64,000 bases of DNA from Lepus europaeus (taxonomy: Eukaryota > Chordata > Mammalia > Lagomorpha > Leporidae), in NCBI RefSeq assembly GCF_033115175.1, contig NC_084850.1:101557439-101621438 (forward strand), read 5' to 3'. The position numbers and the translations under genes are program-made. The notes beneath the pieces were generated by a model. The model did no database searches. It was not told the DNA's origin and saw only the letters and a program-made list of their open reading frames with translations. How positions within the stretch are numbered: position 1 is the stretch's first letter; each line of letters begins with the position of its first letter. This document shows, in pieces, positions 54,589 to 64,000 of the stretch.

Positions 54589-55083
54589 AAAGAAACTAAT
54601 CACTGAAGAGAAAGAAATTGCAACAAATTAATAAAGAGTATATGAGAAAAATAACAGTTATTACATACACTTAATGGTAAAAGACCAAAAGCTTTTGCCT
54701 TCAGGTTGAGAAAAAGATAAAATAAAAATAAAGAGCAGACAGATAAAAAGGAAATGATAAGAAGAAAAGCTCATATGTGAAGGGAAATGCAGAATATTTA
54801 CAAAAGGGACCAGTGGAATTATTGGAATTTAGCAAATGTCCTAACAAGATCCATGTACAAGAATCAGTTGCAATAGCTCTACTTCAGGTATGAAGTAAAC
54901 TCCTAAATAAAGATCCTTCTATAGAGAGCAAGTATAATCTACAGAAAAACAAAACAAAAAGAAGAAAAGCAAACAATACAAAGCAAGAAGATTTTGGAGG
55001 GGAGTCAAAAGCCAGAGGAAGTGATGGGCATGTAGTGAGTTTCCCTTTTCTGGGTTTTCTCTTGAGTGACCACGATTAAGTCG

Positions 55084-55400
55084 TGGGGCTGGTGCTGTGG
55101 CATAGCAGGTAAGTGCCAGCATCCCATATGGGCGCCAATTCTAGTCCTGGTTGCTCCTCTTCCAGTCCAGCTCTCTGCTGTGGCCTGGGAAAGCAGTGGA
55201 AGGTGGCCCAAGTGCTTGGACCCCTGCACCCACGTGGGAGACCTGGATGAAGCTCCTAACTCCTGGCTTTGAATTGGCCCAGCTCTGGCCGTTGTGGCCA
55301 TTTGAGGAGTGAACCAGCAGATGGAAGACCTCTCTCTCTCTGCCTCTCCTCTCTCTGTGTGTAATTCTGCCTTTCAAATAAATAAATAAATCTTCAAAAA
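55084..55400 (+). mobile_element. C-type SINE, plus strand
   Basis: GGGGCTGGTGCTGTGGCATA head, missing about 15 bases after CAGGTAAG, CTGCCTTTCAAATAAATAAA tail. Confidence 0.93.
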
Positions 55401-55560
55401 AAGAAAATAGATCTTTGTAAAAAAGTGAGAATAAGAATAGGAGATGGAGGAGGAAGAAGGATGGGAGTGTGTGTGGGATGGAGGGTAACATGGGGAGAAT
55501 CATTATGTTCCTAAATTTGTATATATGGAATGCATAAAGTTTGTATACCTTAAATAATAT
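55401..55560 (+). mobile_element. L1-like 3' end, plus strand
   Basis: A G/A-rich tract followed by TCATTATGTTCCTAAATTTG and GTATACCTTAAATAATA resembles another rabbit-type L1 3' end. It may begin before the SINE at 55084. Confidence 0.5.
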
Positions 55561-55738
55561 TTTTAAAAAAATTATTTATTTGAAAGGCAGAGTGACAGAG
55601 AAAGTAAGCGAGATGGAGGGAGGGAGTGAGCGAGCTGGCCCATCTGCTGGGTCACTCCCCAAATGGCCATATATATGGCTGGGGCAGTGACAGGCCAAAG
55701 CAGTGGTTTAACCCACCATGCCACCATGCTGGCCTCTG
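55561..55738 (-). mobile_element. Internally deleted C-type SINE, minus strand
   Basis: Ends present (TTATTTATTTGAAAGGCAGA and CCACCATGCTGGCC). The middle jumps from GGCCAAAG to CAGTGGTTTAACCC, so about 150 bases are lost. Confidence 0.85.
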
Positions 55739-55756
55739 CACAAGACTCCTACACTA

Positions 55757-55997
55757 GGGCCAGCATGGTGGCACGGTGTGTAAAGCTGCTGCCTGCAATG
55801 CCGGCACCCCATATGGGTTCCAGTTCAAGTCCCGGATGTTCCACTTCCGATCCAGCTCCTTGTTAATATGCCTGGGAAAGCAGCAGAAGATGGCCCAAGT
55901 GCTTGGGCCCCTGCCACCCAAATGGGAGACCTAGATGGAATTTTCTGGCTTCAGCTTGGTCCATTGTGGCCATCTGGGGGAGTGAACCAGCAGATGG

Positions 55998-56043
<46 letters not shown>

Positions 56044-56073
56044 AAGTAAATAAATAAATCTTAAATAAAACTT
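55757..56073 (+). mobile_element. C-type SINE, plus strand
   Basis: AGGGCCAGCATGGTGGCACG head, (CT)n 55999-56036. Flanks AAGACTCCTACACT and AAAACTTCTACACT. Confidence 0.93.
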
Positions 56074-56120
56074 CTACACTGAAAACTATAAATCACTGCT
56101 GAAGGCAATTTGCGATCTAA

Positions 56121-56166
56121 ATTTTTTAAAGATTTATTTATTTACTTGAAAGTCAGAGAGAAGGAG

Positions 56167-56216
<50 letters not shown>

Positions 56217-56475
56217 GTCTTCCATTTGCTGGTTCACTCCTCAGATGGCTGCAATGGCCGGAACTGTGCCAATCGGAAGCCAGGAGCCAGGAGCTTCTTC
56301 CGAGTCTCCTACGCTGGTGCAGGGGCCCAAGGACTTGGGCCATCTTCCACTGCTTTCCCAGGCCATAGCAGAGAACTGGATTGGAAGTGGAACAGCCAGG
56401 ACTTGAATGAGAACCCATATGGGATGCCGGCACTGCAGGTGGTGGTTTAATCCTCTACACCACAGCACCAGTCCC
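56121..56475 (-). mobile_element. C-type SINE, minus strand
   Basis: TTTTTTAAAGATTTATTTAT to ACCACAGCACCAGTCCC, (GA)n 56170-56210. Flanks share ATCTAAAT. Confidence 0.92.
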
Positions 56476-56769
56476 ATTAATCTAAATAACTGTAGAAATA
56501 TGTTATGTTCATGGATTACAAGACTCAATATTGTTAAGATGTCAATTCTCCCAAAACTGATCTATAGAATCAACTCAACTCCATATAAAATCCCAATAGC
56601 CTTTTTGACAAAATTAGAAAATGATTTTAAAATCTATGTGGAAATGAAATGACCTAGAAGAGCCAAAGTAGCTAAAAAAAAAAAGAAAAGAAAAAAAAGC
56701 AAATCTGGAAGACTTATACTACCTGATTTGAAGATTTACTATAAAAGCTACAGTAATAAAATAGTATGG

Positions 56770-57535
56770 GTGTGTGTAGAGGGCCACATATTAACTGTAT
56801 TTTCTTATTTATTTTATTCTTTACACTCTGGCATCTTGGGCTTGGCTGATCCTGGAAAGATTGCCCCTCCAGGGCTAGCTAATCACTGGAGAAAGAAAAA
56901 GACTTATTTTATTTATTTGAAAGCCAGTGTGATAGAGAGAGGAAAAGAGTGAGAGAGAGGGAGAGGGCGAGGGAGAGAGAGCGAGCAAGAGCAAGCTTCC
57001 ATTTTCCTTCCACTGGTTTACTGTCCAAATATCAGCAACAGCCAAGGTTGGGTCAGGCTGAAACCAGAAGCCAGGAACCCCATCCAGGTCTCCCATGTGG
57101 GAGTCAGTGGCCAAACACTGGAGCCATCCTTTGCTGCTTTCCCAGGCATATTAGCAGGGGGCTGGATTGGAAGTGGAGCAGCTGGGACGTGAACTGGCAC
57201 TTCGATATGGGATGCTGGTGTCACAGGCTGCAGCTTAACACCCTGTACCATACCACCAGCCCCAGGCTAACCAATGTTAGACTTGCCCAGCCTGCTTACC
57301 CTGCTTAGTCCATTCCCTCCCACAAAGTCCATAATAAATGTTCTGGTCCGTGCTTAATGCTCATTCATTCTACCTCCTGCCTGACCCTTGTGCTTCCCAC
57401 GTGGCTCCCCATGGTGCGGCACGACCCGTCCTCTTGGAAAATGTGTGTAAAAACTATCTTTTCAGTGGTAGCTGTCACCTGATCTGTTGGCTGCACCATA
57501 CCGGAATAATAATAAAACCCACTTTTTAAAAATGG
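56770..57535 (+). mobile_element. LTR-like insertion in the L1, split by a SINE
   Basis: The L1 reading stops at AATAGTATGG (about 56769) and resumes at TTGAGAAATAGATTAATTGA (57537). The inserted part has TGTGTGTAGAGGGCCACA at the left, AATAAA at 57332-57337 and a GT-rich region after it, like a retroviral LTR. No family assigned. Confidence 0.5.
56898..57263 (-). mobile_element. C-type SINE, minus strand, inside the LTR-like insertion
   Basis: AAAGACTTATTTTATTTATT to CATACCACCAGCCCC. Confidence 0.88.
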
Positions 57536-57624
57536 ATTGAGAAATAGATTAATTGAATAGAGAAGAAGGCTCAGAAACAGGCTCATATGTATATATGATG
57601 ACAAACTTACAATAGCTGAATTTA

Positions 57625-57765
57625 GGATTTTCCACCTTTATGACAGTGCAAAAGTGAAACACACTCAGCATATTAGGTGTATTATAAGCATCTTTGACTT
57701 AAGATATTTTCAACTTACAATGAGTTGATTGGGATACCCTAGTAAGTCAAGAAGCATCTGTATGA
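57625..57765. repeat. Tigger-like DNA transposon fragment
   Basis: GACTTAAGATATTTTCAACT, TTACAATGAGTTGATTGGGA and CTAGTAAGTCAAGAAGCATC resemble a Tigger-type element end. Confidence 0.5.
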
Positions 57766-57843
57766 AGTCAATTGAGTTTGATAAACATGCCAAGGAAATT
57801 AAATGGAAAAACAGAGAAAATCTCTTCAACAAATGGTTCTGGG

Positions 57844-58208
57844 GCCGGCGCCGCGGCTCACTAGGCTAATCCTCCACCTTGTGGCGCCGGCACACCGGGT
57901 TCTAGTCCCGGTCGGGGCACCGATCCTGTCCCGGTTGCCCCTCTTCCAGGCCAGCTCTCTGCTGTGGCCAGGGAGTGCAGTGGAGGATGGCCCAAGTGCT
58001 TGGGCCCTGCACCCCATGGGAGACCAGAAGAAGCACCTGGCTCCTGCCATCGGATCAGCGCAGTGCGCCGGCCGCAGCACGCTACCGCGGCGGCCATTGG
58101 AGGGTGAACCTACGGCAAAAGGAAGACCTTTCTCTCTGTCTCTGTCTCACTGTCCACTCTGCCTGTTAAAAATAAAACAAACAAACAAACAAACAAACAA
58201 AAAAAACC
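57844..58208 (+). mobile_element. GC-headed C SINE, perfect 15-bp duplication
   Basis: GCCGGCGCCGCGGCTCACTA head with clear A-box and B-box (GGTTCTAGTCCCGG). The tail has expanded to (AAAC)n at 58172-58200. ACAAATGGTTCTGGG at 57829-57843 and 58209-58223. Confidence 0.97.
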
Positions 58209-58562
58209 ACAAATGGTTCTGGGACAATTAATCAGTAGTAAAAAATTAACATCAACCCTTGCATTACAGACCAAAAAAAAAAAAAAAATGAATCATAGAC
58301 CTCAATTGATAAAAACTCCTGGAAGAAAACATGAGAAAATGTTTATTATTTTGTGGTAGGCAAATATTTCTTCAGCAGATAATAAAAAGCAGTAACAATA
58401 AGAAAAGATAATAAATCAGATATTAGTAAAATTAAAATGCTTGCTCTTTGACAGGCACCAGTAAGAAAATGAAACTGCAAACCACAGATTGAAACAGAGT
58501 ATTAACATATATCTGACAAAGGAGATGCATCTAAAGGAGCTATATTAAAACTCAACAATAAG

Positions 58563-58833
58563 ACAGGAGCTGGTATTATGGCGCAGCTGGTTAAGCTACC
58601 ACCTGCAACAGTGGCATCATACATCGTAGTGCTTCTTACCCAGCTCCATGATAATATTCCTGGGAAGGCAGGAGAAGATGGCTCAGGTACCTGGGCCCCT
58701 GCCACCCATGTAGTGGTCATGGGTGGAGTTCCTGGCTCCTGGTTTCAACCTGGCCCAGCCCTGACTGTTGTAGGCATTTGGGAAATGAACCAGTGGATGG
58801 AAGATGTCTGCCTGTCCATATGCCTGTCTCTCT
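58563..58833 (+). mobile_element. Old C-type SINE, plus strand
   Basis: GGAGCTGGTATTATGGCGCA head, degraded tail. The U2 fragment lies directly 3' of it. Confidence 0.8.
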
Positions 58834-58848
58834 CCAATATGTTAATTT

Positions 58849-58881
58849 ACACTTGATCTTAGCCAAAGGCCGGGAAGCAAT
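58849..58881 (-). ncRNA. RNU2: U2 snRNA 5'-end fragment (33 nt, pseudogene)
   Basis: The plus strand reads ACACTTGATCTTAGCCAAAG and then GCCGGGAAGCAAT, which is the reverse complement of the first about 34 nt of U2 snRNA with one base deleted and two transitions. CCAATATGTTAATTT (58834-58848) and CCAATACATTAATTT (58882-58896) flank it (13 of 15 match), as expected for a target-site duplication. U2 pairs with the intron branch site in the spliceosome. This scrap lacks promoter, Sm site and the branch-recognition region, so it is not a functional gene. No A-tail is present. Confidence 0.85.
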
Positions 58882-59687
58882 CCAATACATTAATTTAAAA
58901 AAGACAATCCAATTAAAGCGGGAAAGATATCTGAATAGACATTTCATTTTAAAAATGTACAAACACATGCAAAGATGCTTAGCATCATAACTCTCATCAG
59001 AGTGAGGTACTATTAAATATCCACTCTAATAGTAAAAATAAAAGAGACTGATGGTAGCAAGTACTGGGCGAGGATATGGAGCAACAGACATTCTCATGTA
59101 TTACTGTTGGGAGTGTAAAATGAAATAGCTATTCTTTTCAGTTATCTGAAAGTTCTATGACCTTGCTCTAGATGGAGCAGAGGAAGGCCTCAAACTGTTT
59201 CAAAACTGCTCTGGCAAGCATTGTTGGAATGCACAGGGTTACAGCAGACCCAAGCATGCTGGAGGCTTGCTATGATACAGTCAATTTGGAAGACAGTTTG
59301 GCAATTCCTTATAGAGGCTAAGCATTTACTTATATGACCTAGCAATTCCAATTCTAGATATTTACCAAGAGAAATGTAAACATATGTTCACACAAAGATA
59401 TACCAGAGTGTTCACTGCAGTTTAAATCATTATAATGAAATATTAACCACCTATCCATTGACAGGTGTATAGTTTAACAAATTAACGATATATTCAAACC
59501 ATGGAATACTATACAGAATTTAAAATGAACAAACAAGTGATATAGTGATTAATATGAATGAATTACAAAATCATTATACTGAGAAAATGAAGTCAGATCC
59601 AGAAGTATATAGAGAGTATGATTCTGTTCACATGAAGCCCTAATGAAGGCAAATCTAATTTCTGGTAAAAATAAAGCATGTAAATGG

Positions 59688-59985
59688 GGCCAGGTATTGA
59701 ACCTAGAAAATGCCAGTCTTGCCCACATCCCATATTGTAGTACCTGAGTTTAATATTCAGCTCCAGTTTCCTGACAATGCAAACCCTGTGAAGCAGCAGG
59801 TGATGGCTCAAGTAGTTGTGTCCCTGCCACTCATGTGAGAGACCTGGATCAAGTTCTGGGCTCCTGATTCTGGCCCTGGCCCAGCCCTAACCATTGCATA
59901 TATTTGGGGAGTGAACTACTGGATGGGAGCTCTATTTATCTGCCTGTGTGTCTCCTTGCCTCTCAAATAAATAAATAAGCAAATA
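59688..59985 (+). mobile_element. Old C-type SINE, plus strand
   Basis: GGGGCCAGGTATTGAACCTA head, AAATAAATAAATAAGC tail. AAATAAAGCATGTAAATGG and AAATAAAGCATGTCATTGG flank it. Confidence 0.9.
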
Positions 59986-60200
59986 AATAAAGCATGTCAT
60001 TGGTTGTCTGGGGCCAAAGTGGTGGTGGATATTGATTGTAAGGGGCGTGAGGGAGCATTTGTGTCATAGAATGATATATATTATGATTGAGGTGGTGTTA
60101 ACACTGGCATATACCTTAATCAAAACTTACCAAACTGTGTAATTAAGGTGGATATGTTTTATTCTATAAAATTTTCTTTAATAAAATTGATTGTAAAAGA

Positions 60201-61249
60201 AAAAAATTCCAAGTGACAACAGGGAAGTTGGTAATAATAAGATGAAACCATTGTTGCCGGATCCAGATGCACGTAGATCCAGGAACAAATGAAGGGGGAG
60301 GACTCGTGGCTGCCTGTCTGAGATTCTGGGATAAGAGACTTACAAGAAAGTCGTTCTCATTCTTATATATGTCTCATATTTTCGCATGCCTCATATGCAC
60401 AGATTTCTATAACAAACTTTATATCCTTAACATTCTTGAAGACTGCAACAACTCAAAACAAGATGATCTTCTCAGGACATCTACCCAGCAAAGAACTCCT
60501 GCCTCAGGTCGACAAGACCAATGAACATTGTATCTAAGTAGCTTATGTAAAATTTCCCCCCATTTTGCCTTCAAATTCTTCCCTTTCCTTCAACATCCTT
60601 GGATACACCATGGTTTACTACACCATGCTTATTACCACTGGCATATTCTTCTACTCCTGAACAAATATCATTGTTCAGAGAGAATATTTCTCCCCCTTTG
60701 ATTATTATTTACATTGTCAAAGGTGACTGAAATGTCAGAAGGTGGAGGAGAGGCACGGGGCAATGGGAGGGCAGAGAGGAGTGAAAAATTTGTAGGTTAA
60801 TATGAAGAAAATAGGAAGTAAGGCTGGTTGTAGATGATGGTTCATTGGTATTTTACAGTGAGGAGAGCAGGAATGAGGCAACCAAAAGATTTTCCAGAAA
60901 GGCAATTATTAAAACTTGAATGACTATGATATGAATTAAGACTCAAGGGGTGTGGTTTAAGTAATCAAGCACAAAAATGTGATAGAAGGGGAGAATATCC
61001 AAGAAAGCAAGACCCACAGTGAAAAAGTTGACATATGATCCAGAGGATGGGAACTGGGGCAATTTTCCTGGAGAAAAGCCAAACAGTTTTTAACTGTAAG
61101 GTAGAGAAAGAAAAATTTGGTATCTGAGAGGCCAATGCTATTTATCCTCAAGCAATTTCCAAAGTTTAGAACCTTTAAAAAGAGTAGCAATAGCCTTTTT
61201 CAGGAAAAAAGAATACTTCCATGTCTCCCCTTCTTGCTGGTTCACAATT
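60201..61249. other. Unassigned intron sequence
   Basis: About 1 kb before the KRAB-B donor. Short frames only; nothing recognised. 60240-60560 might be an old LTR. Confidence 0.4.
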
Positions 61250-61255
61250 ACTCAC

Positions 61256-61351
61256 CTGAACATCTCTGATGCGAGGCTTCTTCCTCCAACATCCATGGCT
61301 CCTGTCCTTGCTCCAACTTAAAGATGACCTCTGGTTTGGGGACTTCAAATC
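61256..61351 (-). CDS. KRAB-B exon of the zinc-finger gene
   Basis: 96-bp exon between acceptor TGTTGACAG (AG at 61352-61353) and donor GTGAGT (61250-61255). It encodes F-E-V-P-K-P-E-V-I-F-K-L-E-Q-G-Q-E-P-W and then M-L-E-E-E, the standard KRAB-B box. It starts with GA, completing a Gly codon from the missing KRAB-A exon, and ends with a single G that pairs with AT of the finger exon (Asp). KRAB-B supports the KRAB-A box, which normally recruits TRIM28. Phase and strand agree with the finger exon 16.2 kb downstream. Confidence 0.9.
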
Positions 61352-61353
61352 CT

Positions 61354-61564
61354 GTCAACAGGACACGATAGAGATTTGGGCCCGGCTAATTGCTTTGCAC
61401 TTGCTCCTCAGAAAAGTAACCACCTTTCATTAGGAACACAGTAGTCTAGTCATCACAGAAGCAAGAAAGGACTGAAGAATCTCAGAGAAATCCAGAGTAA
61501 CCATCACACACTGTAGATGTCCCAAAATGCTTGGCAGCTGAGAATGGAAATGTCCTCTCTGAGG
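61354..61564. other. Intron sequence upstream of KRAB-B
   Basis: No KRAB-A exon found here or up to 64000. Confidence 0.5.
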
Positions 61565-61710
61565 CTCTGTATTAGTTTCTTAGGGTCACCATAACAAAGT
61601 ACCAAAATACGGGTGGCTTCCAATAACGGGAATTTATTCTCTCACATTTCTAGAGTCTCGAAATCCAAATTCAACATATCAGCAGGGTCATGGTGTTTCT
61701 ACCAGATCGA
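61565..61710 (-). mobile_element. MaLR LTR fragment, minus strand
   Basis: TGTATTAGTTTCTTAGGGTC, CCATAACAAAGTACCAAAAT and GGGAATTTATTCTCTCACAT are the reverse complement of an MLT1/MST LTR end. Confidence 0.7.
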
Positions 61711-63310
61711 GAAGAGACTTGGAATAGCTATATTCAGCAACTGGCAGAATCCCCACACGGGTTCCCTCATCTGTGAAGTGAGGACTGTTACAGTGGGAAA
61801 GGCCAAGTAGAAGCCACTAGAACCACATCTACCTAGGAAAATAGTGAACTAAAAAGCAATACCCCATTCCTGAAGGGATTGTGGAGTTTAGTGTTACTAT
61901 CAGGAACTCGAAGGAGGCAGGGATGGTGATTCCCACCAAATCCCCATTCAGCTTGCCTATTTGGTCTGTGCAGACGACAGATGGATCCTGGAGAATGATA
62001 ACGGATTATTTCAAGCTTCACCAGGGGATGACTGCAGTTGTAGCTGATCTTCTGGATGTCGTTTCATTGCCTGAGTAAATTAACATTTTCCCTGGTACTC
62101 AGTACGCAGCTACCGATCAGGATAATGCCTTTTTTGTGATATCTTAGTAAGGACCATCATAAGCATTTTCTTGCAGCTAGCAAAGCCAGCAGTACACTAT
62201 CCCTGTCCTACCTCAGGGGTATAGCAACTGTCCAGTCCTATGTCATAACTTGGTCTACAGTGACTCTGATTGCAATTCCCTTCCATGGGACATCATATCA
62301 CATTGGCCTATTATATCAATTATATGATGCTGAGTAGACCTAGTGAGCACCAAGTAGAAACTACACTTACAGGTAAAACATCCATATCTCAGAGTGGGAA
62401 ACTAATCTGACAAAATTTAAGGACCTTCTATCTTATGGAAATTGTTGAGGGGTCCAGTGGTGGACACATGTGGAGATATCCCCTCTAAGGTAGAGAATAA
62501 GTTTTTGCATCTGGCCCCTCCTAGAAGCAAAAAAAAAAAAAGTACAATAAGGTATAATACCTACTAAATCTCTTTGGATCTGAAAGGCAACACATTCCTC
62601 ATTTGGATCTGCTAATCTGGCCCATTTACTAAGTGATCCAGACAGTGCTTAGTTTTGTGTGGGCCCTACAAGAGAAGGATCTACAACAGGTATAGGCTGC
62701 CATGCAAGATGCTCTGTTGCTTTGGCCATAGGACCCAGCAGATCCAGTGGTGCTTGAAGTGACAATAGTAGACAGAGATAGTGCTTGGAGCCTTTGGCAG
62801 GCCCCATAGGTGAATCACAACACAGATCCTTAGGATTTTGGAGCAAAGTCCTGCTATCCTCTGTAGATAATTATTTGTCTATTGAGAAATATTTTCTGGT
62901 TTCCTATTGGGCCTGCATTTATTCACTCACTAAATGTAAGAATTAGTGGAGAAGAAACTTAACAAGGGTTCCCTTAGTAATAGCAAAAGAACATGGAAGA
63001 ATCCAGGGCTGAATCCCTGCCCCAGAGTTGGGTGCTGGGAATATGGCATATAGAAGACGCATTCCTTTGTGCTGCTCATAGGGGAGCCAAGTCCTTCTAT
63101 TTGAGGCTTAACTTGTGGATGGTGTAGGGCAGTAGAAGTCCCTTGAGCACTGCACCTGGGTATTACTGGAGTGATATTGCTTGAGAATGTAGTCTAAAGT
63201 GGGTGATAAATGTTATCTAAGGCCAAATACTGGTGAAAAACTAAAATTCAATAAGTACTTTAATGGAAAGTTGAAGAGAATTTTGAACATGTGAAATTAT
63301 TAAGGGTTAT
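61711..63310 (+). pseudogene. pol: ERV-L-like pol remnant
   Basis: The frame around 61940-62070 reads P-T-K-S-P-F-S-L-P-I-W and, after a few residues, D-G-S-W-R-M-I-T-D-Y, which is the fingers region of an ERV reverse transcriptase. 62290-62340 may hold the YxDD area in a broken frame. 62740-62800 has a segment like the following connection/RNase H part. Stop codons and shifts are frequent. Not functional. Confidence 0.65.
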
Positions 63311-64000
63311 GACCTCAAATCAGACATGGCAATCCCACACCCTCGGTCCTGGGTGGTGGCTCTACTCATTTAGCCCTGGAAACAAGGAGGCGGCCCTAGC
63401 CTCTGAAATTGAAACAGTGGATCCTCCAAATTCTCTGGCCTAGGACCTGGCGGACTGTGGTGGCAGCTGCAGGCCCCTGGTCTCTGAACCACCCTTGAAG
63501 TGATTCTTCTGTTTTCTTAAAAGACAACACATGTTCACAGCCAAATGGCTTCTCTATCCCTTTCATGCTTGTAGAATCCCGGAAGTCCAAAAGTCTCCCT
63601 TCATTGTCTCCCTTTTCTGTCCCATTGAGCCTCTGCTGACAGAATTTCCACTGAGATAGTTGATAGATCCAGAAGTCGCATATCTAATCGCTTTAGCAAC
63701 TGACTATCCAATTCTGGTTTTCTTTCCGGAAGACATTTTCTCAATATTTTCATCATGAATAGGGTGGAAATGTCCCAAATCTTCTGGGACTTTTTTTTTC
63801 CCTAATAATTTCTTCTTCAATTTATCGCTCTTTCTCTCTCTTTTTTCCCCCACATTTCACATTTACTATAAGCAGCAAGAAGAAACCAGACTGCACTTTC
63901 AATACTTTGGTCAGCAATCTCCTCAGCTAAATATTCAAGTTGATTACTTACAAGTTCTATTTTTCACCCAACAGAACACAATTCAGCCAAGTTACCTGAC
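63311..64000 (-). mobile_element. Possible MaLR internal sequence, minus strand
   Basis: On the minus strand CCTGCAGCTGCCACCACAGT and CTGTGAACATGTGTTGTC recall MaLR interiors. Short frames only. The window ends inside it. Confidence 0.35.

Larger units (their letters stand above)
53006..60200 (+). mobile_element. Ancient L1 LINE (ORF2 to 3' UTR), plus strand, heavily interrupted
   Basis: Pieces at 53006-53493, 53831-53891, 54606-54920, 56074-56120, 56476-56770, 57536-57840, 58209-58562, 58897-59687 and 60000-60200. 53360-53493 is the reverse-transcriptase entry region (ACCATGACCAAGTACGG to AGCAGAGAAAGCACT). 59240-59680 is the 3' part (CAATTCTAGATATTTACC, CCATGGAATACTATACAGAA). Confidence 0.75.

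Noticed and set aside
57844..57930. tRNA gene
   Set aside because: A-box and B-box are present, but they belong to the tRNA-derived head of the C SINE. No clover-leaf acceptor stem or tRNA 3' end.
58563..58896. Functional U2 snRNA gene
   Set aside because: Only the first 33 nt are present, with changes. There is no proximal or distal sequence element, Sm site or 3' box.
63985..64000. GTCAG/GTAACT on the minus strand as the donor of the KRAB-A exon
   Set aside because: A KRAB-A exon should end one base into a Gly codon after a hydrophobic stretch. The visible bases do not fit well, and the flank looks like a repeat.
61354..64000. KRAB-A exon
   Set aside because: Looked for the DVAVDF/EEW-type coding pattern on the minus strand. 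Not found; it should lie beyond the window.

Overview
The window is mammalian nuclear DNA, almost certainly from a rabbit or another lagomorph. The main evidence is about sixty copies of a tRNA-derived C-type SINE with a CT-rich 3' part and an AAATAAATAAATCTT-type tail. A second, GC-headed group (GGCCGGCGCC start, TGCCTGTC plus A-tail end) is also present. Young L1 3' ends of a type I associate with rabbit support the assignment. Nothing looks bacterial, and there are no operons, ribosome binding sites or CRISPR arrays. Lineage and family names come from pattern recognition, not a database search.

The one clear host gene is a KRAB C2H2 zinc-finger gene on the minus strand. Its terminal exon (43328-45024) encodes twelve intact fingers plus degenerate finger remnants. 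A 96-bp KRAB-B exon lies at 61256-61351. The two exons have matching splice sites and phase and are separated by a 16.2-kb intron full of repeats. The KRAB-A and 5' exons are not in the window and should lie beyond position 64000. The finger array resembles the ZNF585/ZNF484 type, but I do not assign a symbol.

Layout by region. 1-4500: unassigned DNA, an inverted SINE pair and a minus-strand retroviral LTR. 5000-9500: a broken plus-strand class I endogenous retrovirus (ERV) with gag capsid, nucleocapsid knuckles, protease and reverse transcriptase remnants; a GC-rich stretch that I cannot assign follows to 12.7 kb. 13-27 kb: unassigned DNA, MaLR-type LTRs, an L2 fragment, a palindromic MITE-like element, a second minus-strand LTR and many SINEs. 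28-36.3 kb: an old plus-strand L1 cut up by SINEs and an LTR. 36-43 kb: unassigned DNA, L1/HAL1-like sequence, MaLR pieces and a Tigger-like DNA transposon just 3' of the zinc-finger gene. 43.3-61.4 kb: the zinc-finger gene. Its intron holds a retroviral 3' end that finishes in poly(A), L1 fragments in both orientations, a young truncated L1 with a 17-bp target-site duplication, and a 33-nt U2 snRNA fragment. 61.4-64 kb: MaLR-type sequence and a decayed ERV-L-like pol.

I did not find a new multigene system. The most interesting items are small insertion scars: the U2 fragment with target-site duplications, a SINE insertion of about 47 nt, a snap-back SINE end, a 47-bp duplication inside the ERV, a polyadenylated ERV 3' end, and the palindromic element at 17.5 kb.
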